Shown here in pieces: positions 48,529-58,338 of a stretch of DNA of 64,000 nucleotides. Under the pieces are notes generated by a model that saw only the letters and a program-made list of their open reading frames with translations, was not told the DNA's origin and ran no database searches. Each line of letters starts with the position of its first letter. Position 1 is the stretch's first letter. This DNA is from Sphingomonas hankookensis (GTDB lineage: Bacteria > Pseudomonadota > Alphaproteobacteria > Sphingomonadales > Sphingomonadaceae): positions 62,001 through 126,000 of the forward strand of contig NZ_LQQO01000012.1 in NCBI RefSeq assembly GCF_001619955.1. The letters run 5' to 3'. The translations under genes were made by a program, and so were the position numbers.

Positions 48529-49200
48529 TTATCCCCACGGGCGTTCGCGAAACCATTTGGTCAGGACGTATTTCGTGCCCTCGCGCACCTTCATCCCGTG
48601 GTGGAGCGTCGCGGGGTTCGGCGTGCCGTCCGCGCGCAAATTGTTCCAGGCGAGCAGCTTGCCGGTCTCGGGCTGGACGATCTTGTCGATCGCCTTGAAG
48701 CGCGTGGCGCCACCGGCACCCGGTTCGTTGAGGTAAAGCATGACCGTCCAGGTCCGGTTGCCGGCGACCGAGCAATATTTCGCGAAGTCGCCGCCATGCG
48801 GATCGAAATAGTCGGTGTGCGCCTTGAACTCTTGCCCCACGGCATAGCGTTGTCCCTGCAACGGCTCGCCATGGGCCGGGTCGAGCGCGCAGAAGTCGAA
48901 GATCAACGCCTCTGCCGCAGCGACCACCGGATCGGTCGAATCGAGGTCACACGTTTCGCTGGTCCGAAAGGTCGGGTCGCCATTGGCGTCGGCGATGGTC
49001 GACGGCCGGCGCTTGGCATCGATCCGCTCGATCAGCGCGGCGCACAGATTGGCGGGGATCAGCGCCCGACGGATGAACAGCGACAGTTTGGCGCTGGGTA
49101 CGCGTTGCACGCCCGGTTGGGCCATGATGTGCTCGACGACCGGTTCCGATGGATAGCCGGAACCGAGCGACGGGCGGGCGGGGGTGGCGTGCGTTTGCAT
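48529..49200 (-). CDS. 2-oxoglutarate-Fe(II) dioxygenase, prolyl 4-hydroxylase-like
   Basis: 223 residues. Double-stranded beta-helix with iron ligands H128 and D130 (FKAHTDYFDPHG) and a distal His (TLHHG, H200/H201), and K210 in REGTKYVLTKWFRE for 2-oxoglutarate. The order matches small prolyl 4-hydroxylase alpha-subunit-type (P4Hc) enzymes. Substrate (protein proline or small molecule) is not predictable. The ATG at 49200 follows AGGAAAATCTCC. A 13-bp palindrome lies 18-30 bp upstream. Confidence 0.9.
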   Translation of the reverse strand: MQTHATPARPSLGSGYPSEPVVEHIMAQPGVQRVPSAKLSLFIRRALIPANLCAALIERIDAKRRPSTIADANGDPTFRTSETCDLDSTDPVVAAAEALIFDFCALDPAHGEPLQGQRYAVGQEFKAHTDYFDPHGGDFAKYCSVAGNRTWTVMLYLNEPGAGGATRFKAIDKIVQPETGKLLAWNNLRADGTPNPATLHHGMKVREGTKYVLTKWFRERPWG

Positions 49201-49217
49201 GGAGATTTTCCTGCCAG

Positions 49218-49230
49218 AACGATTATCGTT
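49218..49230. promoter_or_regulatory. 13-bp palindrome upstream of the 2OG-Fe(II) oxygenase gene
   Basis: AACGAT-T-ATCGTT is a perfect inverted repeat located 18-30 bp before the oxygenase start. It contains GATAAT-like half-sites seen in Fur-type operators. Regulator unknown. Confidence 0.35.
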
Positions 49231-49240
49231 GCGCCACTGC

Positions 49241-49268
49241 TTGACCGACGCGCGACGCACGGCTAAGC
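49241..49268 (+). promoter_or_regulatory. Candidate promoter for tRNA-His
   Basis: TTGACC (49241-49246), 16-bp spacer, CTAAGC (49263-49268), 12 bp before the tRNA 5' end. It is the only -35-like element upstream of this tRNA. Confidence 0.4.
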
Positions 49269-49280
49269 GCGCCACTCCAC

Positions 49281-49358
49281 GGCGACCGTAGTTCAATTGG
49301 TTAGAGCGCCGGCTTGTGATGCCGGAAGTTGCGGGTTCAAGTCCCGTCGGTCGCCCCA
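49281..49358 (+). tRNA. tRNA-His (anticodon GTG)
   Basis: Acceptor stem GCGACCG/CGGTCGC with G(-1) at 49281 opposite the unpaired C73, as expected for tRNA-His; anticodon stem CCGGC/GCCGG with loop TTGTGAT (anticodon GTG); T-arm TGCGGGTTCAAGTCCCGT; CCA encoded at 49356-49358. Confidence 0.96.
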
Positions 49359-49384
49359 TCCCTTACAGCGCTGGAGCCGCCGCC

Positions 49385-50434
49385 GTGCAGACCGATTGGG
49401 GTTATCCCGACTTCGACGATCACGAGGGCATCCACCTCTTTTCTGATCACCAGACCGGCCTGCGCTGCGTCATCGCGGTCCATTCGACCGCGCTGGGCCC
49501 GGCGGCGGGCGGCGTGCGCTTCTGGCGCTATGCGACCAGTGACGCGGCGGTGACCGACGCGCTGCGCCTGTCGCGCGGCATGAGCTTCAAGAACGCGATG
49601 GCCGGCCTGCCGATGGGCGGCGGCAAGGGCGTGGTGCTGGCGCCTGAGGGCGGCGCCAAGACGCCCGAACTGCTGGCGGCTTTCGGTCGTGCGGTCGAAT
49701 CGCTCGGCGGGCGCTACGTTACGGCCGAAGATGTCGGCATGTCGGAAGCCGACATGATCACGATCTCCGGTTCGACCAAATATGTGTCCGGCCTGCCCGT
49801 CGCGGCGGGCAATGCCGGCGGCGATCCGGGGCCCTTCACCGCGATGGGCGTGTATCTGGGCGTCCGTGCGGCGGCCAGGCGAGCGCTGGGCAGCGACGAC
49901 ATGCGCGGCGTTCGCGTCGCGGTGCAGGGTGTCGGCTCGGTCGGTGGCGGGCTTGCGCGCCTGCTGGCCAAGGACGGTGCCGTGCTGACGCTGGCCGACG
50001 TCAACGAAGCACGGGCCGAAGCGCTGGCGAGCGAGCTGGGCGCGACGACCGCCGATCCGGCAACGGTCCTGACGCTGGAGGCCGATATCGTCAGCCCCAA
50101 TGCGCTGGGGGCGGTGCTGGATGAAGCAACTATTGCGGCGCTGCGGTGCCGCGCGGTGGCGGGCGGCGCCAACAACCAGTTGGCGACGGCTGCGGACGGT
50201 GCGCGCCTGCAGGATCGCGGGATCCTCTACGCGCCCGATTACGTCATCAACGCGGGCGGGATCATCAACGTCGCGCTGGAATATCTCGGCCAGGGCAACC
50301 GTGCCGAGGTCGAGGCCCGCATTGCGCGCATCCCCGACCGGCTGGTGCAGGTGTGGGACGAGAGCGAAGCCAGCGGCAAGCCGCATTCGGACGTCGCGGA
50401 TGCCATTGCCCGCCGGCTGATCGGCCGCGGCTGA
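49385..50434 (+). CDS. Leu/Phe/Val/Glu-type amino acid dehydrogenase
   Basis: 349 residues from GTG 49385. Catalytic/substrate Lys residues in GLPMGGGKGVVLAP (K81; K69 in RGMSFKNAM), ALGPAAGGVRFW, and NAD-binding VAVQGVGSVGGGLARLL. Family oxidatively deaminates branched-chain or aromatic amino acids to 2-oxo acids with NAD+. Size and start (QTDWGYPDFDDHEGIHLFSD) suit the Leu/Val dehydrogenase group in sphingomonads; true substrate not decidable. It follows tRNA-His by 26 bp and ends in a strong terminator. Confidence 0.9.
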   Translation: MQTDWGYPDFDDHEGIHLFSDHQTGLRCVIAVHSTALGPAAGGVRFWRYATSDAAVTDALRLSRGMSFKNAMAGLPMGGGKGVVLAPEGGAKTPELLAAFGRAVESLGGRYVTAEDVGMSEADMITISGSTKYVSGLPVAAGNAGGDPGPFTAMGVYLGVRAAARRALGSDDMRGVRVAVQGVGSVGGGLARLLAKDGAVLTLADVNEARAEALASELGATTADPATVLTLEADIVSPNALGAVLDEATIAALRCRAVAGGANNQLATAADGARLQDRGILYAPDYVINAGGIINVALEYLGQGNRAEVEARIARIPDRLVQVWDESEASGKPHSDVADAIARRLIGRG

Positions 50435-50440
50435 TCCTTC

Positions 50441-50480
50441 GTCGCCAGTCCCGCATCGGCAGGACTGGCGACCTTCTCTT
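50441..50480. terminator. Bidirectional terminator between the dehydrogenase and antiporter genes
   Basis: GTCGCCAGTCC (50441-50451) pairs perfectly with GGACTGGCGAC (50462-50472), followed by CTTCTCTT. It separates two convergent genes. Confidence 0.85.
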
Positions 50481-50483
50481 AAG

Positions 50484-52259
50484 TCACACAGGATCGTCGA
50501 TCCGGCGCAGGCGGCGGATACGGGGTTCGCGTTCCAGATCGGCCTGCTCGCGGATCGTCTGGCGCAATTCGTCACGCTTTTCGTGGATCGAGGCGATCAC
50601 CGGTCCCATCGCGACGCCGAGATCGACCAGCACCGCTTCAGACAATTGCAGCGAGCTTTCGAGCGTTTCGGGCACCGCGTCGCTGACCCCGGCTGCATAG
50701 AGTTCGGCGGCATGGGTCGCGTCCCGAGCGCGGGCGAGGATCGTCAGGTTCGGCACCCAGCCGCGAACCCGGCGCGTCAACCGCACGGTCAGCACGGGAT
50801 CGTCCATCGTCAGCACCAGGGCAGACGCACGGCCGAGGTCCAGGCGATCGACCAGTTCGGAACGCGATACGTCGCCGAACAGGATCGGATGCCCTTCCGC
50901 GCGTGCCGCCGCGACGTTGTCGATGTCTGAATCGACCGCGATATAGCTCTTGCCGTGGGTCTTGAGCATTTCGGCGACCAGCCGACCCACACGCCCGAAC
51001 CCGATGATCACGACGCGTGCGGCGGCGGTTTCGACCGGGGCTTCCTCCGGCGTACCCGTGCGATGCTCGATCCGGCGTGACACCCGCTTGCCCAGCGTCG
51101 CCAGCAGCGGCGTGATGGTCAGACCGATGGCAGTGACCGTCTGCCAGAAGGCGGCAGTCGACGACTGGATCAGCTGCGCCTGCGTCGCGGCGGCCAGCAC
51201 GATCAGCGTCGTTTCCGACGGGCTCGACATCAGCAGGCCGGTTTCGGTTGCGGTGCCAGGGCGCACGCCGTTGAACCACAGCAGCCCGCTGGTAACGACC
51301 GCCTTCAGCACGACCACGCCGGCGATGGCGCCAAGCAGTTCGGGCCAGTTGTCGGCGATAGTCGCGAGGTCGAGGCTCATGCCGACGGTGATCAGGAACA
51401 CGCCCAGCGCCAGTCCCTTGAATGGCGCGGTGATGACCTCGACCTCGCTATGATATTCGGTTTCGGCGATCAGCAGGCCGGCGAGCAGCGCTCCGACGAT
51501 CGGCGACAGGCCGGCTGCGGTCGTGACGAGGCTGGCGACGATGACGACGAGCAGGCTGGCGGACAGGAACAGCTCGGGGCTCTTGGTCCGGGCTGCCTGC
51601 GCGAACAGGCGTGGCAGGAACAGGCGGCCGGCGGCATAGAGGCCGACGACGCTCAAGCCGCCCCACATCGCGGTATTGGCAAGGCCGACCCAGCCGTCAT
51701 CGGTCGCGGTCGGAGCGAGCGCGCCGAGCGCAAAGATGATCGGGACGAGCGCCAGATCCTCGAACAGCAGCATGGAGAAGGCGGTGCGGCCGACCGGTCC
51801 GGTCGTGCCTGCCATCGGCAGCACCAACGCGGTCGATGAAAGTGCGAGGGCGAGGCCGAGCCCGATCGCACCCGCGGTTGCCTGACCCAGTACCATCAGC
51901 GCGATGCCAATCAGCAGCGCCGATCCGAACAGTTCGGCGGCGCCCAGTCCGAACACCTGCCGGCGCATCGCCCAGAGGCGCTTGAACGACAGTTCGAGGC
52001 CGATCGAAAACAACAGGAGGACGATGCCGAATTCGGCGAAGGGTTCGATCGAATGTCGGTCGGTGATGGTGATGTGGAACAGCCAGGGCGCACGGTCGAC
52101 CAGCGCGCCGAGGCCGAAGGGGCCGACGAGCACGCCGACCAGAATGAACCCGATGACCGGGTTGACCCGAAAGCGGGCAAACGCGGGAATGACGAGGCCG
52201 GCGGCCCCCAGAATGACCAGCGAATCGCTGAACGGCGTCGAATCAATCGGCAATGGCAT
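50484..52259 (-). CDS. CPA2-family cation:proton antiporter with TrkA-N regulatory domain
   Basis: 591 residues, KefB/RosB-like. About 11-12 membrane helices occupy residues 1-385 (VNPVIGFILVGVLVGPFGLG, FAEFGIVLLLFSIGLELSFK, LSSTALVLPMAGTTGPVGRT with the ion-site region). From ~415 a Rossmann TrkA-N domain (RVVIIGFGRVGRLVAEML) senses nucleotide or other ligand. In KefB/C-type proteins this controls K+ efflux; in other members it controls Na+/K+. Start ATG 52259. No glutathione-regulatory partner (KefF/G) is nearby. Confidence 0.9.
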   Translation of the reverse strand: MPLPIDSTPFSDSLVILGAAGLVIPAFARFRVNPVIGFILVGVLVGPFGLGALVDRAPWLFHITITDRHSIEPFAEFGIVLLLFSIGLELSFKRLWAMRRQVFGLGAAELFGSALLIGIALMVLGQATAGAIGLGLALALSSTALVLPMAGTTGPVGRTAFSMLLFEDLALVPIIFALGALAPTATDDGWVGLANTAMWGGLSVVGLYAAGRLFLPRLFAQAARTKSPELFLSASLLVVIVASLVTTAAGLSPIVGALLAGLLIAETEYHSEVEVITAPFKGLALGVFLITVGMSLDLATIADNWPELLGAIAGVVVLKAVVTSGLLWFNGVRPGTATETGLLMSSPSETTLIVLAAATQAQLIQSSTAAFWQTVTAIGLTITPLLATLGKRVSRRIEHRTGTPEEAPVETAAARVVIIGFGRVGRLVAEMLKTHGKSYIAVDSDIDNVAAARAEGHPILFGDVSRSELVDRLDLGRASALVLTMDDPVLTVRLTRRVRGWVPNLTILARARDATHAAELYAAGVSDAVPETLESSLQLSEAVLVDLGVAMGPVIASIHEKRDELRQTIREQADLEREPRIRRLRRIDDPV

Positions 52260-52306
52260 GGCGGCATTGTTGCGGATGCGGCACGGACGCGGCAACCGCT
52301 AACGCA

Positions 52307-52342
52307 CGAACGGCGCCCATCCGCGGGGATGAACGCCGTTCG
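52307..52342 (-). terminator. Terminator of icd
   Basis: CGAACGGCG (52307-52315) pairs perfectly with CGCCGTTCG (52334-52342), 24 bp beyond the icd stop on the minus strand. No clear T-run. Confidence 0.65.
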
Positions 52343-52365
52343 CCTCTACCGATGATGGGGACGGA

Positions 52366-53586
52366 TCAGCTCTGCGCGCCCATCGCCGATTCGAGGTTGA
52401 CGCGAACCTGTTCGAAGAACTGTTCGGTGGTCATCCACGGCTGGTTCGGGCCGATCAGGATCGCGAGATCCTTGGTCATGTGGCCGGCTTCGACGGTTTC
52501 GATGCAGACCTTTTCCAGCGTCTCGGCGAACTTGGTGACTTCCGGCGTGCCGTCGAACTTGCCGCGATACTTCAGGCCGCCGGTCCAGGCGAAGATCGAC
52601 GCGATCGGGTTGGTCGAGGTCGCCTTGCCCTGCTGATGTTGGCGATAGTGTCGCGTAACGGTGCCGTGGGCGGCTTCGGCTTCGATCGTCTTGCCGTCCG
52701 GCGACATCAGAACCGAAGTCATCAGGCCGAGCGAACCGAAACCCTGCGCGACCTGGTCAGACTGCACGTCGCCGTCATAGTTCTTGCAGGCCCAGACGAA
52801 CTCGCCGTGCCACTTCAGCGCCGATGCAACCATGTCGTCGATTAGGCGATGCTGATATTCGATGCCGGCGGCCTGGAACTGATCCTTGAATTCGGTCGCG
52901 AATACTTCCTCGAAGATATCCTTGAAGCGGCCGTCATACGCTTTCAGGATCGTATTCTTGGTCGACAGATACACCGGCCAGCCACGGCCGAGGCCGTAGT
53001 TCATCGACGCGCGGGCAAAGTCACGGATCGATTCGTCGAGATTGTACATGCCCATGGCGACGCCGGCGGCGGGGAAGTCGAACACTTCCTCCTCGATCAC
53101 CTGCCCGTCGGTGCCTTCCCACTTCATGGTGAGCTTGCCCGCACCCGGCACCTTGAAATCGGTCGCCTTATACTGGTCGCCGAATGCATGGCGGCCGACG
53201 ACGATCGGCTTGGTCCAGCCCGGGATCAGGCGCGGCACGTTCGAGATGACGATCGGTTCGCGGAAGACCACGCCGCCCAGGATGTTGCGGATCGTGCCGT
53301 TGGGCGAGCGCCACATCTTCTTCAGGCCGAATTCCTCGACGCGGGCTTCGTCGGGGGTGATCGTGGCGCACTTCACGCCGACGCCATACTTCTGGATCGC
53401 CTTGGCGCTGTCGACCGTGATCTTGTCGTCGGTCTCGTCGCGCCTCTCGATGCCCAGGTCATAATATTCGAGGTCGATATCGAGATAGGGGAGGATCAGC
53501 CGTTCGCGAATCCATGCCCAGATGATGCGGGTCATTTCGTCGCCGTCGATCTCCACGACCGGGGTTTTGACCTTGATCTTCGCCAT
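52366..53586 (-). CDS. icd: NADP-dependent isocitrate dehydrogenase
   Basis: 406 residues; the homodimeric type II (eukaryote-like) form typical of many alphaproteobacteria. Start [20 protein letters not shown]; substrate-site SPNGTIRN and metal-site residues in [21 protein letters not shown]-terminal [20 protein letters not shown]. It decarboxylates isocitrate to 2-oxoglutarate in the TCA cycle, generating NADPH. It is separated by 120 bp from the divergent psd gene, and a hairpin marks its 3' end. Confidence 0.97.
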   Translation of the reverse strand: MAKIKVKTPVVEIDGDEMTRIIWAWIRERLILPYLDIDLEYYDLGIERRDETDDKITVDSAKAIQKYGVGVKCATITPDEARVEEFGLKKMWRSPNGTIRNILGGVVFREPIVISNVPRLIPGWTKPIVVGRHAFGDQYKATDFKVPGAGKLTMKWEGTDGQVIEEEVFDFPAAGVAMGMYNLDESIRDFARASMNYGLGRGWPVYLSTKNTILKAYDGRFKDIFEEVFATEFKDQFQAAGIEYQHRLIDDMVASALKWHGEFVWACKNYDGDVQSDQVAQGFGSLGLMTSVLMSPDGKTIEAEAAHGTVTRHYRQHQQGKATSTNPIASIFAWTGGLKYRGKFDGTPEVTKFAETLEKVCIETVEAGHMTKDLAILIGPNQPWMTTEQFFEQVRVNLESAMGAQS

Positions 53587-53706
53587 GCGCCTGCTCTCGA
53601 TATTGTTGCGGTTGCGAGGGCCTTAGGGGGTCGTTGGCGCGGGATCAACCGGGCGGGCGGAGCGGGGCGGTTGTCAGCACGACCCGCCTTGGCTACACCA
53701 CGCTTC

Positions 53707-54438
53707 ATGGCATCGCTCGAAAAGCCCGCGGTCGGCACCACGACCGTCAAGTGGCGCTGGCCCTCGGTTCATCCCGAAGGGCGCAAATACGTCCTCATCG
53801 CCGCCGTCATCACCGCCTTCTTCGCCTTCATGGCATGGGAGACGCTGGCATGGCCGATGGGGCTGGTGACCTTGTGGGTCGCCTCCTTCTTTCGCGATCC
53901 GATCCGCACGACGCCGCAGGGCGAAGGCCTGATCGTCGCGCCGGCCGATGGCATGGTCACGATGATCCAGCGGGTCGAACTGCCGCCGGAGTTGCGCGGC
54001 CCCAACGGTCTTGGCGATCAGCCGCTGGTGCGGGTGTCGATCTTCATGTCGGTGTTCGACGTGCACATCAACCGTACGCCGATCGCGGGCACGGTGCGGC
54101 AGGTCGTCTATATTTCCGGCAAGTTCCTGAACGCCGATCTCGACAAGGCAAGCGACGAGAATGAGCGCCAGCATATCGTGGTCGAGGGACTGGATGGGCA
54201 GCGGGTCGGCTTCACCCAGATTGCCGGGCTGGTCGCGCGGCGGATCGTCGGCTTCGTGAAGCCGGGGGATTTCGTCGCGGCAGGACAGCGGATCGGCCTG
54301 ATCCGCTTCGGCAGCCGCGTCGACGTGTTCCTGCCCGAAGGGATCGAGCCGCAGGTTGCGCTGGGCCAGCGCAGCGTTGCCGGTGAAACGGTACTGGGAC
54401 GACCGGGACTTGCCGCCCCCGTCGGTGTGGCACAGTGA
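53707..54438 (+). CDS. psd: Phosphatidylserine decarboxylase (short type)
   Basis: 243 residues. N-terminal membrane segment ([20 protein letters not shown]), substrate motif [18 protein letters not shown], and the self-cleavage site R-F-G-S203-R in [15 protein letters not shown], where Ser becomes the pyruvoyl group. It makes phosphatidylethanolamine from phosphatidylserine, the step after PssA encoded next. The frame is open much further upstream (to 52849), but that part is antisense to icd. Confidence 0.95.
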   Translation: MASLEKPAVGTTTVKWRWPSVHPEGRKYVLIAAVITAFFAFMAWETLAWPMGLVTLWVASFFRDPIRTTPQGEGLIVAPADGMVTMIQRVELPPELRGPNGLGDQPLVRVSIFMSVFDVHINRTPIAGTVRQVVYISGKFLNADLDKASDENERQHIVVEGLDGQRVGFTQIAGLVARRIVGFVKPGDFVAAGQRIGLIRFGSRVDVFLPEGIEPQVALGQRSVAGETVLGRPGLAAPVGVAQ

Positions 54439-55208
54439 GGATGCGTCGCCAGCTTCCCGTGCGCGGTATTCCGCTGCGTGCCTTCGCGCCCAATGCCATC
54501 ACCGCGCTGGCGCTGTGTTCCGGCCTGACCGGCATCCGTTTCGCCATTGGCGGCGAGTGGGAGCGCGCCGTGCTGATGGTGCTGCTCGCCGGGGTGCTCG
54601 ACGGGCTGGACGGCAGGGTCGCGCGACTGGTGCGCGGCGAGAGCAAGTTCGGCGCGGAGCTCGATTCGCTGTCCGACGCGATCTCGTTCGGTGTGTCGCC
54701 GGCGCTGATCCTGTACCTCTGGTCGCTGCTGACCGAGCCGCGGATCGGATGGATCGTATCTTTGGTCTATGCGGTATTCACCGCGCTCCGCCTCGCCCGA
54801 TTCAACGCGCGGATCGACGTGGCCGATCAGCCGCACAAGTCCGCCGGATTCCTGACCGGCATTCCTGCCCCGGCGGGTGCCGGGCTGGCCATGCTGCCGC
54901 TATACATCTGGATCTGGTCAGGCGAGGACCTGTTCCGGTCGCCGTGGCTGGTCGCCCCCTGGGTGGCGTTCGTCGCCTTCCTGATGGTGTCGAGCCTCGC
55001 CACCTATAGCTGGTCGTCGCTCAAGCTGCGTCCGAACATCCGGTTCGAAGCGATTGTCGGCGTGGTGATCGTTGCGGCTGCGTTGGTGTCCGCCGCGTGG
55101 GAAACGCTCACGGCAGTATGCGTCGCCTATCTGGTGACGCTGCCGTTCAGCATTCGCAGCTATGCGCGGGTCAGGCGGCTACGCGAAGCGGCTGCGCAGC
55201 GGCCGTAG
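54435..55208 (+). CDS. pssA: CDP-diacylglycerol--serine O-phosphatidyltransferase
   Basis: 257 residues, several membrane helices. The CDP-alcohol phosphatidyltransferase signature D-G-x2-A-R-x8-G-x3-D-x3-D is at residues 59-81 (D59, G60, A63, R64, G73, D77, D81). It makes phosphatidylserine for PSD. GTG at 54435 overlaps the psd stop (GTGA); an ATG at 54441 is the alternative. The last 38 bp overlap the convergent small membrane protein gene. Confidence 0.93.
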   Translation: MRMRRQLPVRGIPLRAFAPNAITALALCSGLTGIRFAIGGEWERAVLMVLLAGVLDGLDGRVARLVRGESKFGAELDSLSDAISFGVSPALILYLWSLLTEPRIGWIVSLVYAVFTALRLARFNARIDVADQPHKSAGFLTGIPAPAGAGLAMLPLYIWIWSGEDLFRSPWLVAPWVAFVAFLMVSSLATYSWSSLKLRPNIRFEAIVGVVIVAAALVSAAWETLTAVCVAYLVTLPFSIRSYARVRRLREAAAQRP

Positions 55209-55395
55209 CGGCGCGCTGGCGGATAACGCCACGGCGCGATGTCAGCCGTACCGGGGGCAGTGGGTCGATCGTCCATTCCGGGCCACGCAGCAGCAGGCGA
55301 AGGATGCGGTCCTTTGCCGGAACGATGGTGGCGAAGATCGTCGCCACCGCGACGATGAAACCGAAAGCGAACAACGCAGAAACCAACAGGGCCAT
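55171..55395 (-). CDS. Small membrane protein (74 aa), function unknown
   Basis: One strong N-terminal membrane helix (MALLVSALFAFGFIVAVATI) followed by a basic, cytoplasmic tail (PAKDRILRLLLRG, then TSRRGVIRQRA). The ATG at 55395 is preceded by GGGGAG at 8 nt, a good ribosome site, so it is more credible than the overlapping frames. It overlaps the 3' end of pssA by 38 bp on the opposite strand. No family recognised. Confidence 0.7.
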   Translation of the reverse strand: MALLVSALFAFGFIVAVATIFATIVPAKDRILRLLLRGPEWTIDPLPPVRLTSRRGVIRQRAATAAAQPLRVAA

Positions 55396-55649
55396 CTCGA
55401 AACTCCCCGATCATGCGACCATGAAATCGCAAGCCCCCTCAACAGGTTAGTTGAGTTCTTGTTCCATGGTCCGTGTCTGAACCCTGTATGTTCTCATATC
55501 GTTCCATCGTCAAGTCTTGATCGCCCGCCGATGTTCCGCTAAGGGCCGCCGTCTCAACCCCACATGGGAAGCGCATATACCGGTGCCCGGGCCTAAGGCC
55601 CAAACAAGGGTTCCTGCTTCCCAGAGGATCAACCGGAAGGAATTATCCT

Positions 55650-56429
55650 ATGGCGGCACCCGTCGTCACCATGCAGGCGCTGCTCGAATCGGGCGCGCAC
55701 TTCGGCCACCAGACCCACCGCTGGAACCCGAAGATGAAGCCGTACATCTTTGGCGATCGTAACGGCGTCCACATCCTCGACCTGTCGCAGACCGTGCCGC
55801 TGTTCGCACGCGCGCTCGAATTCGTGTCGTCGACCGTCGCGTCGGGCGGCAAGGTCCTGTTCGTCGGCACCAAGCGCCAGGCGCAGGAGCCGATCGCCGA
55901 AGCAGCGCGCAAGTCGGGCCAGCATTTCGTCAACCATCGCTGGCTGGGCGGCATGCTCACCAACTGGAAGACGATCAGCAACTCGATCAAGCGTCTCAAG
56001 GCGCTCGAAGAGCAGCTGTCGGGTGACACGCACGGCCTGACCAAGAAGGAAGTGCTGAACCTGACCCGCGAGAAGGACAAGCTGGAGCTGTCGCTCGGCG
56101 GTATCCGCGATCTGGGCGGCATTCCCGACATCATGTTCGTGATCGACGCGAACAAGGAAGAGCTGGCGATCAAGGAAGCCAACACGCTAGGTATCCCGGT
56201 CGTCGCGATCCTCGATTCGAACGTGTCGCCGGACGGCATCGCCTTCCCGGTGCCCGCGAACGATGACGCGAGCCGTGCGATCCGCCTGTACTGCGAAGCC
56301 GTGGCGATCGCCGCGACCCGTGGCGGGCAGCAGGCGATGGCCCATTCGGGCCGCGACCTGGGCGCGATGGACGAGCCGCCGGCAGAGGAAGTGCTGACCG
56401 CCGAGCCGGAAGCCGCTGTCGAAGCGTAA
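55650..56429 (+). CDS. rpsB: 30S ribosomal protein S2
   Basis: 259 residues. [20 protein letters not shown], then the S2 signatures [37 protein letters not shown] and [20 protein letters not shown]. It has a ~25-residue acidic C-terminal extension ([19 protein letters not shown]). Shine-Dalgarno GGAAGGA precedes the start. The leader contains a small hairpin GGGCC-TAA-GGCCC (55589-55601). First gene of rpsB-tsf. Confidence 0.98.
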   Translation: MAAPVVTMQALLESGAHFGHQTHRWNPKMKPYIFGDRNGVHILDLSQTVPLFARALEFVSSTVASGGKVLFVGTKRQAQEPIAEAARKSGQHFVNHRWLGGMLTNWKTISNSIKRLKALEEQLSGDTHGLTKKEVLNLTREKDKLELSLGGIRDLGGIPDIMFVIDANKEELAIKEANTLGIPVVAILDSNVSPDGIAFPVPANDDASRAIRLYCEAVAIAATRGGQQAMAHSGRDLGAMDEPPAEEVLTAEPEAAVEA

Positions 56430-56447
56430 GCTGTCACGGAACTGACG

Positions 56448-56488
56448 TGCGGGCGGGGCAGGGCGGAACACGCGCTGCCTCGCCCGCA
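56448..56488 (+). terminator. Strong hairpin between rpsB and tsf
   Basis: TGCGGGCG-GGGCAG (56448-56461) and CTGCC-TCGCCCGCA (56474-56488) form a ~13-bp stem with a 12-nt loop, 18 bp after the rpsB stop. It lacks a T-run and may be an attenuator that gives more S2 than EF-Ts message, or an mRNA-processing site. Confidence 0.6.
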
Positions 56489-56519
56489 AGCATATCGAAC
56501 ACCAATCAGGAGCCTGATC

Positions 56520-57449
56520 ATGGCAGAAGTTACCGCCGCCGCCGTCAAGGAACTGCGTGAGCGCTCGGGCGCAGGCATGATGGACTGCAAGAAGGCGCTG
56601 TCCGAGAATAATGGCGACATGGAAGCCGCCGTCGACTGGCTGCGTACCAAGGGCCTTGCCGCCGTCGCCAAGAAGTCGAGCCGCACCGCGGCCGAAGGTC
56701 TGGTCGGCGTTGCCGTCGCCGGCACCAAGGGCGTTGCGATCGAAGTCAACAGCCAGACCGACTTCGTCGCCAAGAACGACCAGTTCCAGAGCTTCGTTCG
56801 TGACGTCGTCGCGATCGCGCTGGAAAAGGGCGACGATATCGAGGCGCTGAAGGGCCAGGCGATGCCGAACGGCGGCACCGTCGAGGACGCGCTGGTCGCC
56901 AACATCTCGACCATCGGCGAAAACCAGGTGCTGCGTCGCGCGAAGGCCGTCGAAGTCGCCAAGGGCGCGGTGATCCCGTATGTCCACAACGCCGCCGCCC
57001 CCGGCCTGGGCAAGATCGGCGTGCTGGTCGCGCTGGAATCGGACGCCGGCGTCGACGTCCTCGAACCGCTGGGCAAGCAGATCGCGATGCACATCGCCGC
57101 TGCCTTCCCGCTGGCGCTGGACGAGAGCGGTCTGGACCAGGACATCCTGGAGCGTGAGCGCCAGATCGCGACCGAAAAGGCCGCCGAATCGGGTAAGCCG
57201 GCCGACATCATCGCCAAGATGGTCGAAGGTTCGGTGAAGAAGTTCGCCAAGGAAAACGCGCTGCTGAGCCAGCCGATCGTGATGGACGGCAAGACGCCGG
57301 TCGCGGACGTCGTCGCCAAGGCGGCCAAGGACGCGGGCACGACCATCGTGCTGAAGGACTATGTCCGCTTCCAGCTCGGCGAAGGCATCGAGAAGGAAGA
57401 GAGCGACTTCGCCGCCGAAGTCGCCGCCACGGCCGGCCTGACCAAGTAA
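56520..57449 (+). CDS. tsf: Elongation factor Ts
   Basis: 309 residues. N-terminal UBA-like helix bundle ([20 protein letters not shown]), core subdomain motif [10 protein letters not shown] and dimerisation subdomains; it exchanges nucleotide on EF-Tu. Full length. Lies 90 bp after rpsB with a hairpin between, and is followed by a terminator. Confidence 0.98.
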   Translation: MAEVTAAAVKELRERSGAGMMDCKKALSENNGDMEAAVDWLRTKGLAAVAKKSSRTAAEGLVGVAVAGTKGVAIEVNSQTDFVAKNDQFQSFVRDVVAIALEKGDDIEALKGQAMPNGGTVEDALVANISTIGENQVLRRAKAVEVAKGAVIPYVHNAAAPGLGKIGVLVALESDAGVDVLEPLGKQIAMHIAAAFPLALDESGLDQDILERERQIATEKAAESGKPADIIAKMVEGSVKKFAKENALLSQPIVMDGKTPVADVVAKAAKDAGTTIVLKDYVRFQLGEGIEKEESDFAAEVAATAGLTK

Positions 57450-57477
57450 GGTCCTACCCGCCGATCCGGCAAAGGCA

Positions 57478-57512
57478 GGGGCCGCAGGTGTGATATGCAC
57501 CTGCGGCCCTTG
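57478..57512 (+). terminator. Terminator of tsf
   Basis: GGGCCGCAGGTG (57479-57490) pairs with CACCTGCGGCCC (57498-57509), loop TGATATG, then TTGTCG. It is 29 bp after the tsf stop. Confidence 0.78.
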
Positions 57513-57597
57513 TCGTATCGGCCAATGGCCGCTTGGCTTTGCGGGCGGTCGCGGCTAGGGTCCGCCGCGCTCCAATCCAGCCAACTTTGCAGGTTTC

Positions 57598-58320
57598 ATG
57601 ACCCGTCCCCGCTTCAATCGTATCCTCCTGAAACTGTCCGGCGAAGTGCTGATGGGATCGGGCCAGTTCGGCATCGACCCCGCGATGTGCGACCGCGTCG
57701 CCCGCGAGATCAAGGCCGCGCGGGGCGAAGGGCATGAGGTGTGCGTCGTGGTCGGCGGCGGTAACATCTTCCGCGGTGTCGCCGGGGCTGCGGCGGGCTT
57801 CGAGCGCGCGAGCGCCGATTATATGGGCATGCTCGCGACCGTGATGAACGCGCTCGCCATGCAGAACGCACTGGAACAGATCGGCGTCGAAACCCGCGTC
57901 CAGTCGGCGATCCCGATGGCGTCGGTGTGCGAGCCCTATATCCGCCGTCGCGCGGTGCGCCACATGGAGAAGGGGCGCGTCGTGATCTTCGCCGCCGGCA
58001 CTGGCAGCCCGTTCTTCACCACCGATACCACCGCCGCGCTGCGCGCCGCCGAAATGGGTTGCGAGGCGCTGTTCAAGGGCACCAGTGTCGACGGCGTCTA
58101 TGACGCGGACCCGAAGAAGGTGCCGACCGCCAAGCGCTACGACACGCTGGGCTTCGGGCGCGTGCTGGCCGACGACCTGAAGGTGATGGACGCGTCGGCG
58201 GTGGCGCTGTGCCGCGACAACAATATCCCGATCGTCGTCTTCAACATTCGCGACGAAGGCAACCTTGCCGCCGTGCTGGCGGGCGAAGGTGTGTCGACGA
58301 TCGTCCAGAACAACGCTTGA
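57598..58320 (+). CDS. pyrH: UMP kinase
   Basis: 240 residues of the amino-acid-kinase fold. Start [20 protein letters not shown]; glycine-rich [36 protein letters not shown] for phosphate and Mg binding; [20 protein letters not shown]. It phosphorylates UMP and is GTP-activated/UTP-inhibited in the family. ~150 bp after tsf; starts the pyrH-frr-uppS part of the cluster. Confidence 0.98.
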   Translation: MTRPRFNRILLKLSGEVLMGSGQFGIDPAMCDRVAREIKAARGEGHEVCVVVGGGNIFRGVAGAAAGFERASADYMGMLATVMNALAMQNALEQIGVETRVQSAIPMASVCEPYIRRRAVRHMEKGRVVIFAAGTGSPFFTTDTTAALRAAEMGCEALFKGTSVDGVYDADPKKVPTAKRYDTLGFGRVLADDLKVMDASAVALCRDNNIPIVVFNIRDEGNLAAVLAGEGVSTIVQNNA

Positions 58321-58338
58321 TTCAGAAGGAAGTCGGTT

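Noticed and set aside
52849..53706. Upstream open-frame extension of psd
   Set aside because: It is antisense to icd; ATG 53707 gives the normal PSD start.
55440..55560. Sigma-70 promoter for rpsB
   Set aside because: Several TTG-like hexamers (for example TTGTTC, TTGAGT) have no acceptable -10 at 16-18 bp, so I give no promoter call.
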